In this document: positions 1 through 11,590 of the stretch, piece by piece
How positions within the stretch are numbered: the first letter of the stretch is position 1
Layout: every line of letters begins with the position of its first letter
Assembly (NCBI GenBank): GCA_030549335.1
Contig: CM060194.1
Coordinates: 18,788,171 to 18,852,170 of the forward strand
Length of the DNA stretch: 64,000 nt
Source of the DNA: Pontederia crassipes
Taxonomy: Eukaryota > Streptophyta > Magnoliopsida > Commelinales > Pontederiaceae
Direction: 5' to 3'
Made by a program: the position numbers and the translations under genes
The notes under the pieces: model-generated
Seen by the model: the letters and a program-made list of their open reading frames with translations, nothing else
Databases searched by the model: none
What the model was told of the DNA's origin: nothing

Positions 1-23
1 ATGTTATTATATTATTATTTTTA

Positions 24-221
24 ACTCCGCCTATGTTTTATAGCCGGTCCCAAGCCCGGATAAAGGAGGAGGATTGTGTTAAGCCCCGACAGCCAGCGTA
101 AAACGCTGTCGAATCTTATGAACATGGATCAACGAATAGAGCGGAATGTCGTCGTATGATCCATGTAGCCGACCCCACCTAGTGGGATAAGGCTTTGTTG
201 TTGTTGTTATTATTGTTGTTG
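24..221 (+). mobile_element. Short RTE-derived SINE-like element
   Basis: This 0.2-kb element has the 5' end of the RTE LINE seen at 35,533 (ctccgcctatgttttatag...) joined directly to the RTE 3' end (gatccatgtagccgacc... gggataaggctttg) and a TTG-type tail. Almost the whole LINE body, including both enzymatic domains, is missing. It is flanked by an exact 17-bp direct repeat, ttatattattattttta, at 7-23 and 222-238, which I read as the target-site duplication. It codes for nothing. It was probably mobilised in trans by RTE proteins acting on the shared 3' end. Confidence 0.85.
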
Positions 222-238
222 TTATATTATTATTTTTA

Positions 239-428
239 TAATTATAATAATGATTAAATGTCAAGTATTTATAATAAAATATTTTATTATAAAATAAAAT
301 ATATTTGAAATTTATTCCTGTCGAACCAAACAAAGGACAGAATAAGAATATAAAAAGAATATTATATTCTCATGAATAAAATTTCTTATTCTTCAAAAGA
401 TATCCTTCATCCAAATGGGCCCGTAGTA
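239..428. other. AT-rich flank, no gene seen
   Basis: AT-rich sequence lying between the short RTE element and the point near 429 where homology to the right-hand tandem unit begins. It contains a possible MITE-like end (gggcccatttgg on the minus strand), but I found no partner terminus. Confidence 0.4.
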
Positions 429-2290
429 AACAAACAATGAAAAAAATAAAATAAACCATAACGCAAAATTTCAGCACCGAGGTTAGATGCCATAAAAGAT
501 AACATGAAAAATGGTCAAGACCACTCACTTAACTTCAGACAACATTTGCAGTTGTGACTCCCACATTAGTGGCCAGATAGAGACAAGCTTTAGCATGCAG
601 ATTTAATTGGCTTGCCTTGAACATTAGTAAATCAAGTAGCAAGGTAGCAACATGGAAGAAAGCTAAGTCTTTCTTTTTTACCAGAAATGGTTTTAGGCTG
701 CAAGAAATGGTTATGTCAGTTAACTCCTGACGAAAGAAAGAATGCATGATAGTAACCCAATACATATATTAAACCAATGGATCTTAAACATTAAAATAAG
801 TAAACCACAATGCATGCAATTCTTTTGCATTTGAAAATTGTTTTGCCTGTGTATATTCCACACTTCCAGTGCACTGCAACATAGACAATGAAAGTTAGAC
901 AAGCTCATGAATGAGGCAGAAAGGACATAGGTGATTTTAAGAATTAACAGAAATAAATAGAGCAATTTTTCAGACAAGGTCAACAACCCGTTATGTAGAG
1001 CCAATCCATTGTTCAAGAGAAAGCAGGATAGATAAAACCTAACCAAATTGGGGGCTCTAAGAAACGAATTCAAGAGTACTAGCTCCCATGACTTGGACTT
1101 ACGTGCTATCCACCTGAGCAAACCAATTTGGTTTGGTAATGCTCTTTAAAAGAGAGAAGGTTGTGTTTGATCAAGTTTGCAAGGAAAATGTTGATGACCA
1201 ACTTAATTATGATACTAGGAGTTCCATGAGCTACGCTTCTCTACATTGAATACTCTATTTTTTCACTTAAAAAGAGGAGGCCTACCAGATTTGTAGGCAT
1301 CATATTTTTATTAATGAAATTGATATTTACATTGACAAGGTCAACATTGTATTTAAAACTCTTTTAGTTTCCTTTATGCGTTGGTGATGTATAGACATCA
1401 TTGAAGTCTAATGTTCATACCCAATTTGGTGGAAAATTATGTGCAGATACTTAAAATAGGTAAAGTTCATGTTTTAACTTCATCGTTTGACAACTAGAGT
1501 TTGGATATTTAAAATAGGTACAGTCCATGTGTTAGCATAATTTGAGCATATTTACCTAAAAACTTATTAAGGAAGTAAAGTTATTAAAAATACACATGAC
1601 ATAGGAAGCAAAAAACATCATACACAAAACCACTGTGAGAAAATATCAGGCAACTTTATCACTAAATGTCTCAATCATCTTTAGAGGGTTTATTAGTGGA
1701 ATATCTTTCGGAATCATTTCTTTAACAACAGGAAAAAGAAGAAAAATATACATGTATTATTTACCGAGCATACGAAAATGGGAAGCATATTTCAAAAGAA
1801 TATTTTCCCTGAACAATCATAGGTTAGGCTCATATAAAACATAGGGGACTGTTAAGAACCTTTATGATATTTCATGAAGGAGATCTATCAACAGAATCAA
1901 ATAAATGATTTCATGCCTGCTTTTTTATATGCTCCCTTGCTCAGGAACCAATGACACGTCAAAAAGAACATAAAATTTGAAAAATTATAAGTTTTTCCTG
2001 TGAATTAATTGAGAATTTGATCCCAAAGTCATTGCAGCATATGATGGAAATGGGTGGTATGTAGTTCTTTGGGACATAACATGGAATCTGAACCAGAACT
2101 GATAGCAGATGATTACTCAATTTTCTTAATCATCGATCCTGTTCATTAGAAAAAAGAAACACTCGGATCATTTTTAAGTCCTGCAAGAAATGAAGATCTA
2201 GAAAAGGAACAAAATCACAAAGCTAAACTAACCGTTTTCATCAATGAGCTCCAACAACCGCAACAAAATGGAAAATAACAGTCTTCTCAA
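429..2290 (-). repeat. Inverted partial copy of the 1.9-kb tandem unit plus leader
   Basis: Read on the minus strand this stretch matches 34,690-34,834 and then 38,880-40,495 of the right arm, at roughly nine bases in ten by eye. Near 2,141-2,160 it runs uninterrupted through the point where the right arm carries the 4-kb SR/RTE composite, so it represents the pre-insertion state. The homology stops near 429 in the middle of the unit. Short open stretches inside it are not preserved between copies, so I call no gene. Confidence 0.8.
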
Positions 2291-2300
2291 AAAAAAAAGA

Positions 2301-2946
2301 AAAGAAAAGAACACACAAAATGAATTAGGAAAAGTGCAAAAAGGCATAACGTTAGAACAGGAACAACATGAAGAAAGGTGAGGGCGACATCCAGAACCTT
2401 CAAGCGCCTAAGCGTGACGGGTCGGCCAACGAGTCCTGGCCACCTGCGGCAGGTTTCGAGGGGCTCGAGGGCGTCGTCCAGAACCTTCGAGCGCCAAAGT
2501 GCCGCGGCGGTCGGCCGACGACCAGGAGAAATGGTGGCGAGATTCAAGGGGCCTGACATCGCCCTCACCTGCCGGTCCCCTCGTCGGCCCCTCGAAACCT
2601 GCTGTCGGGCCGTGCCGCGGCCCTCGCGCTTTGATGCTGGAAGGTCTCATCGGCCCCTTGAAACCTGCCTCCGATGGCCTGGACTCAGATGCGGCAGTCG
2701 GCCAACGGCTAGGGGAAATGGTGGCGAGAGACGGCACCTGAGTCCAGGCCACTGAGGAGAGGACAGGCAATAGAAAGGAGGAGGCTGGAGGTGGAGGCGA
2801 AGGCGGAAGCAACGGCCGGCTGCGGCGATGGAGGAGTAGTTGAGCGGTCGGAGAGGGTTTGGGCGGAGGTTTTTGTGGGGGAGGAAGAAGAGAAAACACC
2901 AAGAACACGAATCTTGTTTTTGTAACGTATGAATTTTGATTACTTT
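2301..2946 (-). other. GC-rich island with pyrimidine-rich leader (copy 1 of 3)
   Basis: A sharply GC-rich block in AT-rich surroundings, with copies at 32,187-32,735 and 34,086-34,625. Read on the minus strand it opens with a CT-rich, C-run leader like a plant 5' UTR. It then runs as an open frame of 166 codons (2,908-2,408) rich in Pro, Ser and Arg. The DNA holds internal direct repeats (gccgaccgccg, gcaggtttcgagggg) and an inverted copy of the latter, so it can fold. The product resembles no family I know. It may be a first exon or promoter fragment of a host gene caught in the duplication, and the open frame may simply reflect high GC content. Confidence 0.5.
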
Positions 2947-2961
2947 AAACTAGTGAAACCC

Positions 2962-2976
2962 TTGCACTTCGTGCAA
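2962..2976 (-). other. Helitron 3'-terminal hairpin
   Basis: The inverted repeat ttgcac-ttc-gtgcaa lies 8 bp inside the CTAG terminus (2,950-2,953 on the plus strand). Its position and form match the termination hairpin of plant Helitrons. Confidence 0.8.
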
Positions 2977-5739
2977 TTTTAAGTTATTATAATATCAATT
3001 ACCAAATAAATATTTATTCCTTATTATAAGAAATATGTGAATCACTTTTATATAATTATTTTAATTTTGTATTAAGTAAAGTTTTATATCTTCTATATCA
3101 TGTTTAAGCAAATATTAGATAGATTGCATGTGATATGTTAGTTATAATCTAATTTAAAAAAATGTGTGTTCAATTTAATTTTCGCAAGTGTGTTTGCAAA
3201 AAATTCTAATGTATAGTTTTTAGTGGAGGTCAACTTTAATTGTGGGAAATGAAATAAACTAAAATGTGACTATTGATTTTTTTTAAGGATGGAAAAAAAA
3301 TTGTTTGGCCTACTTTCTTATTATGAAATGACACAATATATATAATAGTTAAATCATTACTTTATCAAGAACACATAATAATACCATAATGCAAAGATGA
3401 TCATATATAATGAACGTAAAGAATAAAGATGGAGAATTAGAATAAAAAATAAAATTGATCACAAGAAAGCATATGTGAAGTTAAAAAGGGTGCTTGGAGC
3501 AATTTAGAATAAGGCCGTCGAAATTTCTTGTATTCAAATGTCGATTTTGAAGAAAGATAGAACCAGAGAGGCCGTCGCGAAATGAAGTAGAACGAACACT
3601 ATTTTGGGGAAAATAGAAGTAAAATAAGGAAAGAAGAGAAATTACATAAATACTAAATGAAATAAAAAATAAATAATTCAAATATTGAGTAAAAACATGC
3701 TTGGGAAATTTCAAAGAACGAAATAAAATACATAATAAATATTAAATTATGAGGATAAAAAAACTAACAAATAGAAAATAAAATGCAAGTTATACATAAT
3801 GAACCCTGCTTATGCTTATGATCCTTCTCCTCATAATGTGGACAGCCTTCCTCCAAGAATGATGAGTCATATATTGTGGAATGGTTAGTTATAGTTGAGT
3901 GGCGGTGGAGATGAAGGGATTTCTTTGTGTAATGTGCACATACAATGAGTTATAGTTGAATAAGGAATGATAATTATTGTGTGTTATGAATAGCTAATCC
4001 TATAATTAGAAAATAGATAGTTACTTATGCTTCCATTTTTCTCATATATATATAATGCTTAAGGGACAATATAAATTATTTAGAGACTATTATTAAGGGA
4101 GAGTATGAAATAAGTTAGCAACTATTTGATAACCAAGAATTTGTATTTAAATTTATAACCAAATTTGTTGAAAAAATAATTAATGATTTAGGACCTATGA
4201 TAAAAAAATATAAAGGACAGAAACTCTTAAAGTGAGCGTAACGGTTACAATTTCATTAGGTCACTCGATGATATTAAACGTGGAATTTAAATATACGGTG
4301 CTCCATGAGAAGAGAGGAAGATGTGAGAGAAAACAATAAAAACTGACAAAAATAACAAAATAGATAAATACTTGACTTAAAAGAATATATATATCCTAAT
4401 TAACATATATATAATTATATATTATATTTATCCAAGTTTTAAAAGATCTAAAGGTACTAAATTATTGCCATCATAAAAAAAAATAGATCACTTTAAAAGA
4501 AGATAAAAAATTATTTGAGGAAATAAAAAAGATTAATAGTATGTATAAGTGACAGAGTTAAAAAAGTGATGCCATATTTATAAATGAGTTGCTTCAAAAA
4601 ATCTGGCTCAAATCCTATTATATTACCAGAATATTAATTCCTTAAATTATTTTATTAAATAATTTTCTTTGCTGAGATTATAGAAATTTAACCATTTAAT
4701 ATGATCATACAATTAATATTTTGACTACATGAAGTGAATGGCAACGTGGGAGGTATAATACATCCTTTTAGAAAAAAAGTAAGCGTATTCTTTTTACTAT
4801 AGGATACGAATCATGCTAAGCAACACCAGAAACATTTCTTTTGCATCAACTTTATTCAATAAAAAATTATTAAAGTCATAGTGAATGATGCCTCACAAAT
4901 CATAGATATAAAAACCTGGAAGCTGGTACTCAACAATGGTAGCATGCTCTAGTCACTTCCTTTCGTGATCGACTTCTACGAGGATCTTGTTGTCTCTTCA
5001 TTTAGATCATTAATCCAAGCAGTAATATTTACCATTGGCTACATGCTACCATGTATGTATCATCAAAAATTCACGCATGACCTACATGTACATAGTCGTT
5101 CAAGAGAACCAGCACGTAAGACCCTAGATTTTGTCTATAGTAATATCATATATTTTGGAAAAAAATAAGATTAATCTTTATAATATATCTCCTAGATTTG
5201 ATATTTGTCTATATGAAAAGAGCTTATCTCAAAATCGATTTAATTTTGCTTTGATATTTTAATATGGCTTACAATAGAGCTCAGTTGCTTTGCCTTGGGC
5301 TTCTTTACTATCATCACAGTGCAGTGCGCATGATGAGCACAGTAATCGCTCACGCTGCCCCATACAACCCTGCAATCCATAATTATTTGTTTCGTAATTA
5401 ACACAATCATAAAAAAGAGATTTTTTCAAAAAAAACAAACACTACAAGAAATCTTACCTCTTTTTGTAATCGGACAATGAAAAATCATTCTGATATAAAA
5501 AATTAGCCAAAAGATTGAAGAGATTTTTCTGCCTTCTGATAAGTTTATAAAACATCTTCTTAGTTTACACTTCTAATCTCAAAGAAAGTAAATTACTTAT
5601 GCAGAATATTAATTTTCTTTATAATTATATTTTCCTCAAAATTTCATTGTATTAATATAAACACGTACAATTAAATATACATGTATACATATATTATGAA
5701 TGCACCTGACCTTTACAAACATATATATTATCACCTTTT

Positions 5740-6360
5740 GAGCGCTCCATAACCATGGCTCCCAATCACCAACATATACTGCATGATGTCTTTCTATGAC
5801 TGTTCTCGCATCTCCTTCCTTTACTTCATATTTCGTCTGACGCCTGAACATATGTAGATAAATATATCTATACGTTGCACAGGAAAATAATTGTATTTTC
5901 CTTCGTTTCTTTGGTCCTTTGGTTTTTTATTACGTACCGCGCTCACCTTGCAGAGCTCCTATGCTCGGTCGATCACCTTCATCGATGCCGTCTTCTTTAG
6001 ATCTGTCTCCACAGACTTCGTCTGATCCTAGATGTAGCAATTTTTCAATGATAGATAAGGGAGGGGGAGGGGGAGAGAGAGACCAAGGCAGGCGAGGCCG
6101 ATGATGGAGGTGGCCATGGGCCTAGAATGGAGGATGAGGAAGTGGAAGGAGGGGCTGGATCCCTTGGGGAAGAAGTGTTGGAGAGTCCACTGCAGGGCGT
6201 AGCTTTGTCAGCTCCATCCGAAGGTAGTGCTCCATGTAATCCTCCACCTCCAACACCACATGCACCGGCGAAACCAGTCGCCATTGCCTATTGGGATCCA
6301 TGAGAGACTTGTTCGTCATGCACACCTTCATCCTGTGCGTTTCCTCCATTGCCTTCAACG
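5740..6360 (-). pseudogene. Possible captured host gene fragment inside the Helitron
   Basis: This GC-richer patch contrasts with the surrounding AT-rich Helitron body. On the minus strand an open stretch (6,358-6,122) reads with ordinary protein-like composition, including MKVCMTNKSLMDPNRQW and then VVLEVEDYMEHYLRMELTKL. It is followed by Pro/Ser-rich low-complexity sequence that overlaps a polypurine run near 6,060-6,085. I do not recognise the family. Gene capture is typical of plant Helitrons, but here it is inferred only from composition and reading frame. Confidence 0.35.
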
Positions 6361-7069
6361 TATATGAATCTAGAGAGTAGTAATTTTTGGTGTGAACTTG
6401 CTCCTTTTAAACACCATCTTTGCTATTCATTTTCCAAAAGAGAAAACAAATTCTAAACTGTTCTATAACTTTACATATTCTAAACTGTTCTAACTTAAAA
6501 GGCAAGATGAAACAACACCCGGTTGCATGCACACATCAAGGATAGAAGAACTAATGATGTAGTTATTATAATGGACACGTCTTATTATTATAATTGAGGA
6601 GAGAGAATAGAAGAAGGATAAAAGTTCGAAACGGACACTAGGACTCAGCTTCTTATAAATTGAAAAAAATTAAATAATTATCTTTTATTTAATATTTTAA
6701 TGATTCATTAAAAAAGGAGTTACAAATGTCTGACATTCAAAGATTGAATGCTATGGAATATTGTTAATGATTCATGAAAAAAGGAGTTACAAATGCTATG
6801 GAATATTTTAAAATATTCAAAAAAATTAAAACACTTAGAAAAAAGAGAAAATCAAATCCTATGACGAGAAGTACTAAGTATTAAATGGGTACCTTAGTTG
6901 AATGGGAGTTACATGAAAAAGAAAAAATTGATTTGACAATGGGAGTTACACGAAATAGGAAACCAATTGAAGGAATGGAGGTTACACAACAAATAAAAGA
7001 GATGAAAGGTAAGTACCTAGAAAAAAGATAAAATCAAATGGTGCAATGTGAGCCTCTTCGATGCATCAA

Positions 7070-7092
7070 CTTTATATATATATATATATATA
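7070..7092. repeat. (TA)n run at the Helitron 5' end
   Basis: Alternating TA run immediately inside the Helitron boundary at 7,094. TA-rich 5' termini are common in plant Helitrons. Confidence 0.8.
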
Positions 7093-7094
7093 TA

Positions 7095-8259
7095 GCTTTA
7101 TTGAGATTATTTTTTAATTTTAAAAATTATTCATATTTTAAATACGTGGATTATTCTGTATAAAGTTCGAATCACAGAAATACTACATAAAATCATATCT
7201 TATTTTATTTATTTAATATTTTCTATCCTTTCTAATATATAATTTAATTAAGAAATATAGTATCACACATTGAAAATCTAGTTACAATAATGGTTTAAAA
7301 TAATAAAAATATAATAAATTATACTTATTGTCGTTAACTAATTATGGATATAATAGGTTATCCATAATTTTATGATTGGTTATAGAACTTCTCTCTCCGT
7401 CATAATAAAAAATAATGAAGTTTTTTTCATACGTTAATAACTATAAAAATCTATTCAAAGTCTCAAAGGGCAATAAGAATAAATATGTTTGGCAACAGTA
7501 ACTGGAGTTCAAGTTCTCGTAGTTCTAATTGTGTATACATAAAATATTATGTAATAAGGTCTTTCCCACTCATAAAATATTATGTATACATTTATATTTA
7601 TTAGATATAAGGTAAATCGTAAATATTAGTAATGTCATGGAGGAAAGGAAGGATCTTTATGCGGAGACTATAAATTTACCAAGATAATCAAATTTACTTG
7701 ACCCTATCGTTAAGGCCTAGCATATGTCAAAATAGTCTGAGCTCTAGCATTTGCACTAAGAGATAAGTTATCACAAAATTGAATATTTTTCATTATCTCA
7801 CTTTTTAGCCTAAAGGAACTTGAATATCACTAAGGGCAAGATAAAGCTTGGAAGTATGAACACTACTTAGTCATCCTCAAATTATTCGTTTATTATAAAT
7901 CTTTTATTTTTTGAGAAAATGATTCTAGAAAATCGAGTTAAAAAAACTTATGTCAATGATATTCTAAAATATCGGAGAGGACAAGGATAAATTTCTTGCA
8001 TATTAGTTTAAGAACCAATTGTCATATAAGATGCAAAATATCTATGGAACACATAAAACAATATGACAAAAACCTACACAAATAAACTATTAGATTAAAT
8101 AATATACATAACATGCAAGCATTACAAATATGATGTAGTGTGTTTTAGGAAATTGCAATCTTAATCATAGAACTCAAGTTATCCTCTTCATAATGCCTAC
8201 ATAAAAAGGTACATATTCAAAAATTTATCTTACAACGTCATATGGAAACTTATGCTAAT
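7095..8259 (-). mobile_element. Copia (SIRE-like) 5' internal/leader remnant
   Basis: Non-coding, AT-rich sequence adjoining the LTR end at 8,260 on the minus strand. It corresponds to the region just downstream of a copia 5' LTR. It occurs again at 29,698-30,714, 31,000-32,150 and 32,880-34,041 in the opposite orientation. A fossil; the coding capacity is lost. Confidence 0.6.
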
Positions 8260-9368
8260 TGTAGAATCAAAAGCATCGAAAGGGAGTGAATTGATGTATA
8301 AAAATCCTATCGTGAAATCAATTTCAAAAAGTTGATAAAATCGATCACAAGCAAATAATGATAAAGAGCAAATAAGAGATAAGGAGCAAAACAAAGAGAA
8401 CACAATGTGTTGACGAGGTTTTGCCCAATTCGTTGGCCTACGTCCGCTCCGACTTGTCGTCCTCAAGACCACCGGAGTTCCACTAGCTTTTTCTTTTCTT
8501 GTAGGGAGAGAACAATCCTCTTTACACCACACGTCTTCTTCTCCGCTCAAGAGAGAAGGCACACCTCTTCTTACAAAAAGTTCTCAACTTCAGTAAATCT
8601 CACTAAAGAATTCTCTCTGACTCACTTCTTCTACAACTAATGCTCACTCTTAAAATATAGAAGAGAAAGAGATTATTTGCAAACTTTTGATTCAAGAAGT
8701 GTTTTGAACTTAGGTAGAGCTCCGGAGTGTTTTCTCTTGCTTGGATAATCTTTTTTCAGGCTTTGGTACTCCTTTTATAAGTTTCTTCATGTGTTGATTA
8801 CTTCCAAAAAGTCTTGCATAAATTTCATCTTAAAAATTAGTTGTTACTACTTCAGTCTATGATTGGTCGACCATATTTATAGACCGGTAAATATGATCAT
8901 AGCACATTTTCTGTGTTGTATGGGCTGACTGGTCGATCGATCCTTCGACCGATATGGTCACAACATTTGTTGAATTCATTTTTTGAGTTGATCGGTGGGC
9001 CGATTCTTCGACAGTCATGGTCGCGACATTTGTTGAATTCATTTTTTGAGTTGATCGATAGACTAGTGCCACGACCAAACCATCAACCATCTTCGCATCA
9101 TGTGTGGAATTTGTTCTTCTGTTGGTCGGTCGACCCATGCCACAATCAGTCCATCGATCGTCATCTTTGCAGTGTATTTCTACTCGATATCCATCGACCG
9201 ATCGACCGACTGTCAGTACAAAATTTTTCTATTTAATCTTTTAACTTTGCGACTTATTCTACAAATATAGTCATGTCAATCTTACACATGCATTGTCATC
9301 ACTTAAGTATATATTAGTAACTTTTATGCCAAATTTAATTTGTTATCATCAAAACATATGATTCAATA
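8260..9368 (-). mobile_element. Copia (SIRE/Maximus-like) LTR
   Basis: An LTR of about 1.1 kb on the minus strand. It follows a purine-rich tract (gagagattattgaat..., gggggagattattg in the right arm) and the typical SIRE-lineage opening tgttttgatgataacaaa. It contains a TATA box (tataaaagg) and ends ...cctaca before the primer-site zone. It carries several gtcgacc palindromes and an internal direct repeat (actcaaaaaatgaattcaac, twice). The right-arm partner is 28,606-29,697, about 6% different by eye. It is a fossil: a remnant with no intact coding region attached. Confidence 0.7.
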
Positions 9369-10540
9369 ATCTCTCCATTTTTATGATGACAAACTAATTG
9401 AACGATAGAGAAGAAAAGGTAAATTGGAACCATAAGAAATGAATAGTAAACAAGCGCCCCCTACATTCATGCACATTTCACATTTTTTCCCCTAAATAAG
9501 TGGCCTTTATGTTTTCATAATATGAAGCTATGACATCAAGAGCTATAGACACAAGATAAATATGAGATATTAAAGTACAGCCATCAAGAAGCAAAATGTT
9601 ATTACCTTGCTTCCATAATCAACACATCCATCATGTGTTCAAACACTAACATATGCGACTATAGTCAGTGGATGACACTAGTACAAATAAAAATTGTGAA
9701 CACATAGCAACTAGCAACTAACAAACATAGCAACTACTAGGAGCACATAGCAGCATCCAAACTTCTCCCTCTTTTGACATCATCAAAGAGGGAAGCAACT
9801 CATCTACATCTCATCGGGACTATCATCATCATGAATCATGGGAGAAATAAATCATTGTGATGCATAGTACGCCTGTAGCGAGCCAACAAGATATGAGTCA
9901 CTCAACAAAATCCACTTGCTATGAAAGAACAATAAAGTCGTAGGCTGAAGTCGATGCGGCATAGTGTGGGAGTCCCTGCTCAAAAGGTGCATGCCTTAGA
10001 GGCGAACTGGGCTGACGACGACAAGATCAAGCCTCCTGTATGCCATGTGTATCCATAAAAGCTAGCTCTCCATCAATGGCATCATCTCCATCATCAGTAT
10101 CCAACCTAAGATATTTTCGGTGCAAAGTTGCTGAGTCAATAACGTCCCAGGGGCGGGGTCGAATGTACTCCTCTCCCGTAGAAATGTCGACATCGAAATG
10201 AAGTAAAATCCTAATTATCTAGACTCTAAAATATAATGGGTAACGGTCAGAGGAGACCTTCTAGAGTGATAAAAAACATAGTGGCCAAAATGAAGAAATG
10301 ATGCATCTCGGATTCAGAGACAATGAACGGATGGATATATAATATAATTTTGAAGGAAAAACCCGTTGAAAACATTGATATTAACATATTAGTCATATGT
10401 TTAAATTATATTATATATTTTTTCTTATAAATATAGTTACTGATGGATCACGCCATCGGTTTCCAATCCGTCGGTAATCCCGAAAGTTGTGTCATATTAA
10501 AATACTAGTCATATGTTTAAATTATATTGTTACTGTAATA
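9369..10540 (-). mobile_element. Copia (SIRE-like) 3' internal remnant
   Basis: Minus-strand sequence leading into the LTR at 9,368. It has the spacer features usual in this lineage upstream of the 3' LTR: 'gatgatgtcaaaagagggag', then 'agggggcgcttgtttac', then the polypurine tract. A coding-like stretch near 10,060-10,190 resembles no domain I can name. Its inverted partner is 24,530-25,736. The end at about 10,540 lies in CACTA-type subterminal sequence, so the fragment boundary is not a natural element end. Confidence 0.6.
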
Positions 10541-11590
10541 TCTCAAATCTAATTCATATATCATTATATGTTGTAATATTATAAACCTATGATTGATGAA
10601 CGATATGATATATGTGTTCATTCTAATGTCACTTATCAAATTTTTAAAATTTTATTCAATTTAAATAAAGTATTAAGATATAATTAATAGACATTCTATG
10701 CTAAAGCATATAATCATATTATTAAGTATGCATATAGTTATTAACATGTAGATTAAATCTCAAGAACCAATCAAATGTTATCAAGTGGCACCTAGGAAAA
10801 GTATGTGTAAAAAATATTCAATATAGAAAATGTATGAATAAATTATTTGGGTTATAATATCATAATATATACTTAATAATGAACAATTATTGTCCATTAA
10901 TAAGTTATTTTGGATGTCAAAATTTTATTGGATAAAAAAGTTGCTCACATACAAGCTGCCGGCAACCTAGCAGCTTGCCACCTCATGCTTAGCTGATTTT
11001 TTCAACCGCCTTTCTCATGTGATAAAAATCTAAAAAAAAATCCTCCTGTCTCCATTACATGTTTAGAAATTTCACCTAAATTATCAGATCTTGGCAATTC
11101 TAATCCTAAGCTAATGGTCCTTTTCATGATCATCTTTTAGTCGTCAAGTCTTCTAAAAAAATTATGAAATTTCTTTTTGATCCTCTATGAGTCTACTTTC
11201 ATTGAGATTTGGAATCAAGTTAATATGATTTCTGTAGAAAAAGTTATGCTCTTATCTTTAAGGTACTATTCCGCCGAAATTATTATCCGAATTTTTAAAT
11301 TATGTATTAAATCCAATATGTCGTGGAATTATGGAATTATTGGATGACGACAATCTTTCTCATTCAATGAATTCCTAAATAATTCCTTATAAGTTATAGG
11401 TACAACATGACCTTTGGATTATCTCTATATCATGATCATTAAGGCATAACATTATGCATCTCTGCGATTCTCATAGGTAGCATTCTCAACTAAGCTAGAT
11501 ATCAACTTTCTAATTTGAATCCATACTCTTTCCTAACATTATGATTAGGAATCCATTGAGGTCTCCTTTAATTCACTATTTGATAATAAA
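10541..11590 (-). mobile_element. Gypsy LTR fragment
   Basis: AT-rich at first. From about 11,020 to 11,340 it matches, in reverse, 27,990-28,230 within the gypsy LTR at 26,069 (shared blocks around 'gagtctactttcattgag' and 'aaaagttatgctc'). No coding is seen. A degraded fossil fragment of the same LTR family. Confidence 0.5.

Larger units (their letters stand above)
2950..7094 (-). mobile_element. Helitron, probably non-autonomous, with captured sequence
   Basis: A 4.1-kb insertion splits the left arm between A and T. The undisturbed site is present twice in the right arm (aataaa|tttaaag at 32,150/32,151 and 34,041/34,042). On the minus strand the insertion ends with a 6-bp-stem hairpin followed by gggtttcactag, which is the Helitron 3' signature (hairpin, then CTAG, host T next). 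The 5' end starts gctatatatata... instead of the usual TC. Plant Helitrons commonly start TC plus a TA-rich run, so I take the first base as mutated. No Rep/helicase coding is visible. The interior is AT-rich with GC-richer patches near 5,740-6,360 that look captured. Confidence 0.78.

Noticed and set aside
5440-5452. cactacaagaaat, a CACTA-like terminus inside the Helitron
   Set aside because: No subterminal repeats follow and no opposite terminus is found; a 12-base match can be chance or a tiny relic.
8900-9215. CRISPR-like impression from repeated short palindromes
   Set aside because: No regular repeat-spacer structure, and the setting is a plant LTR.
8857-9236. Open frames on both strands rich in Arg/Pro/Ser/Ile
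   Set aside because: They arise from gtcgacc palindromic repeats in the copia LTR.
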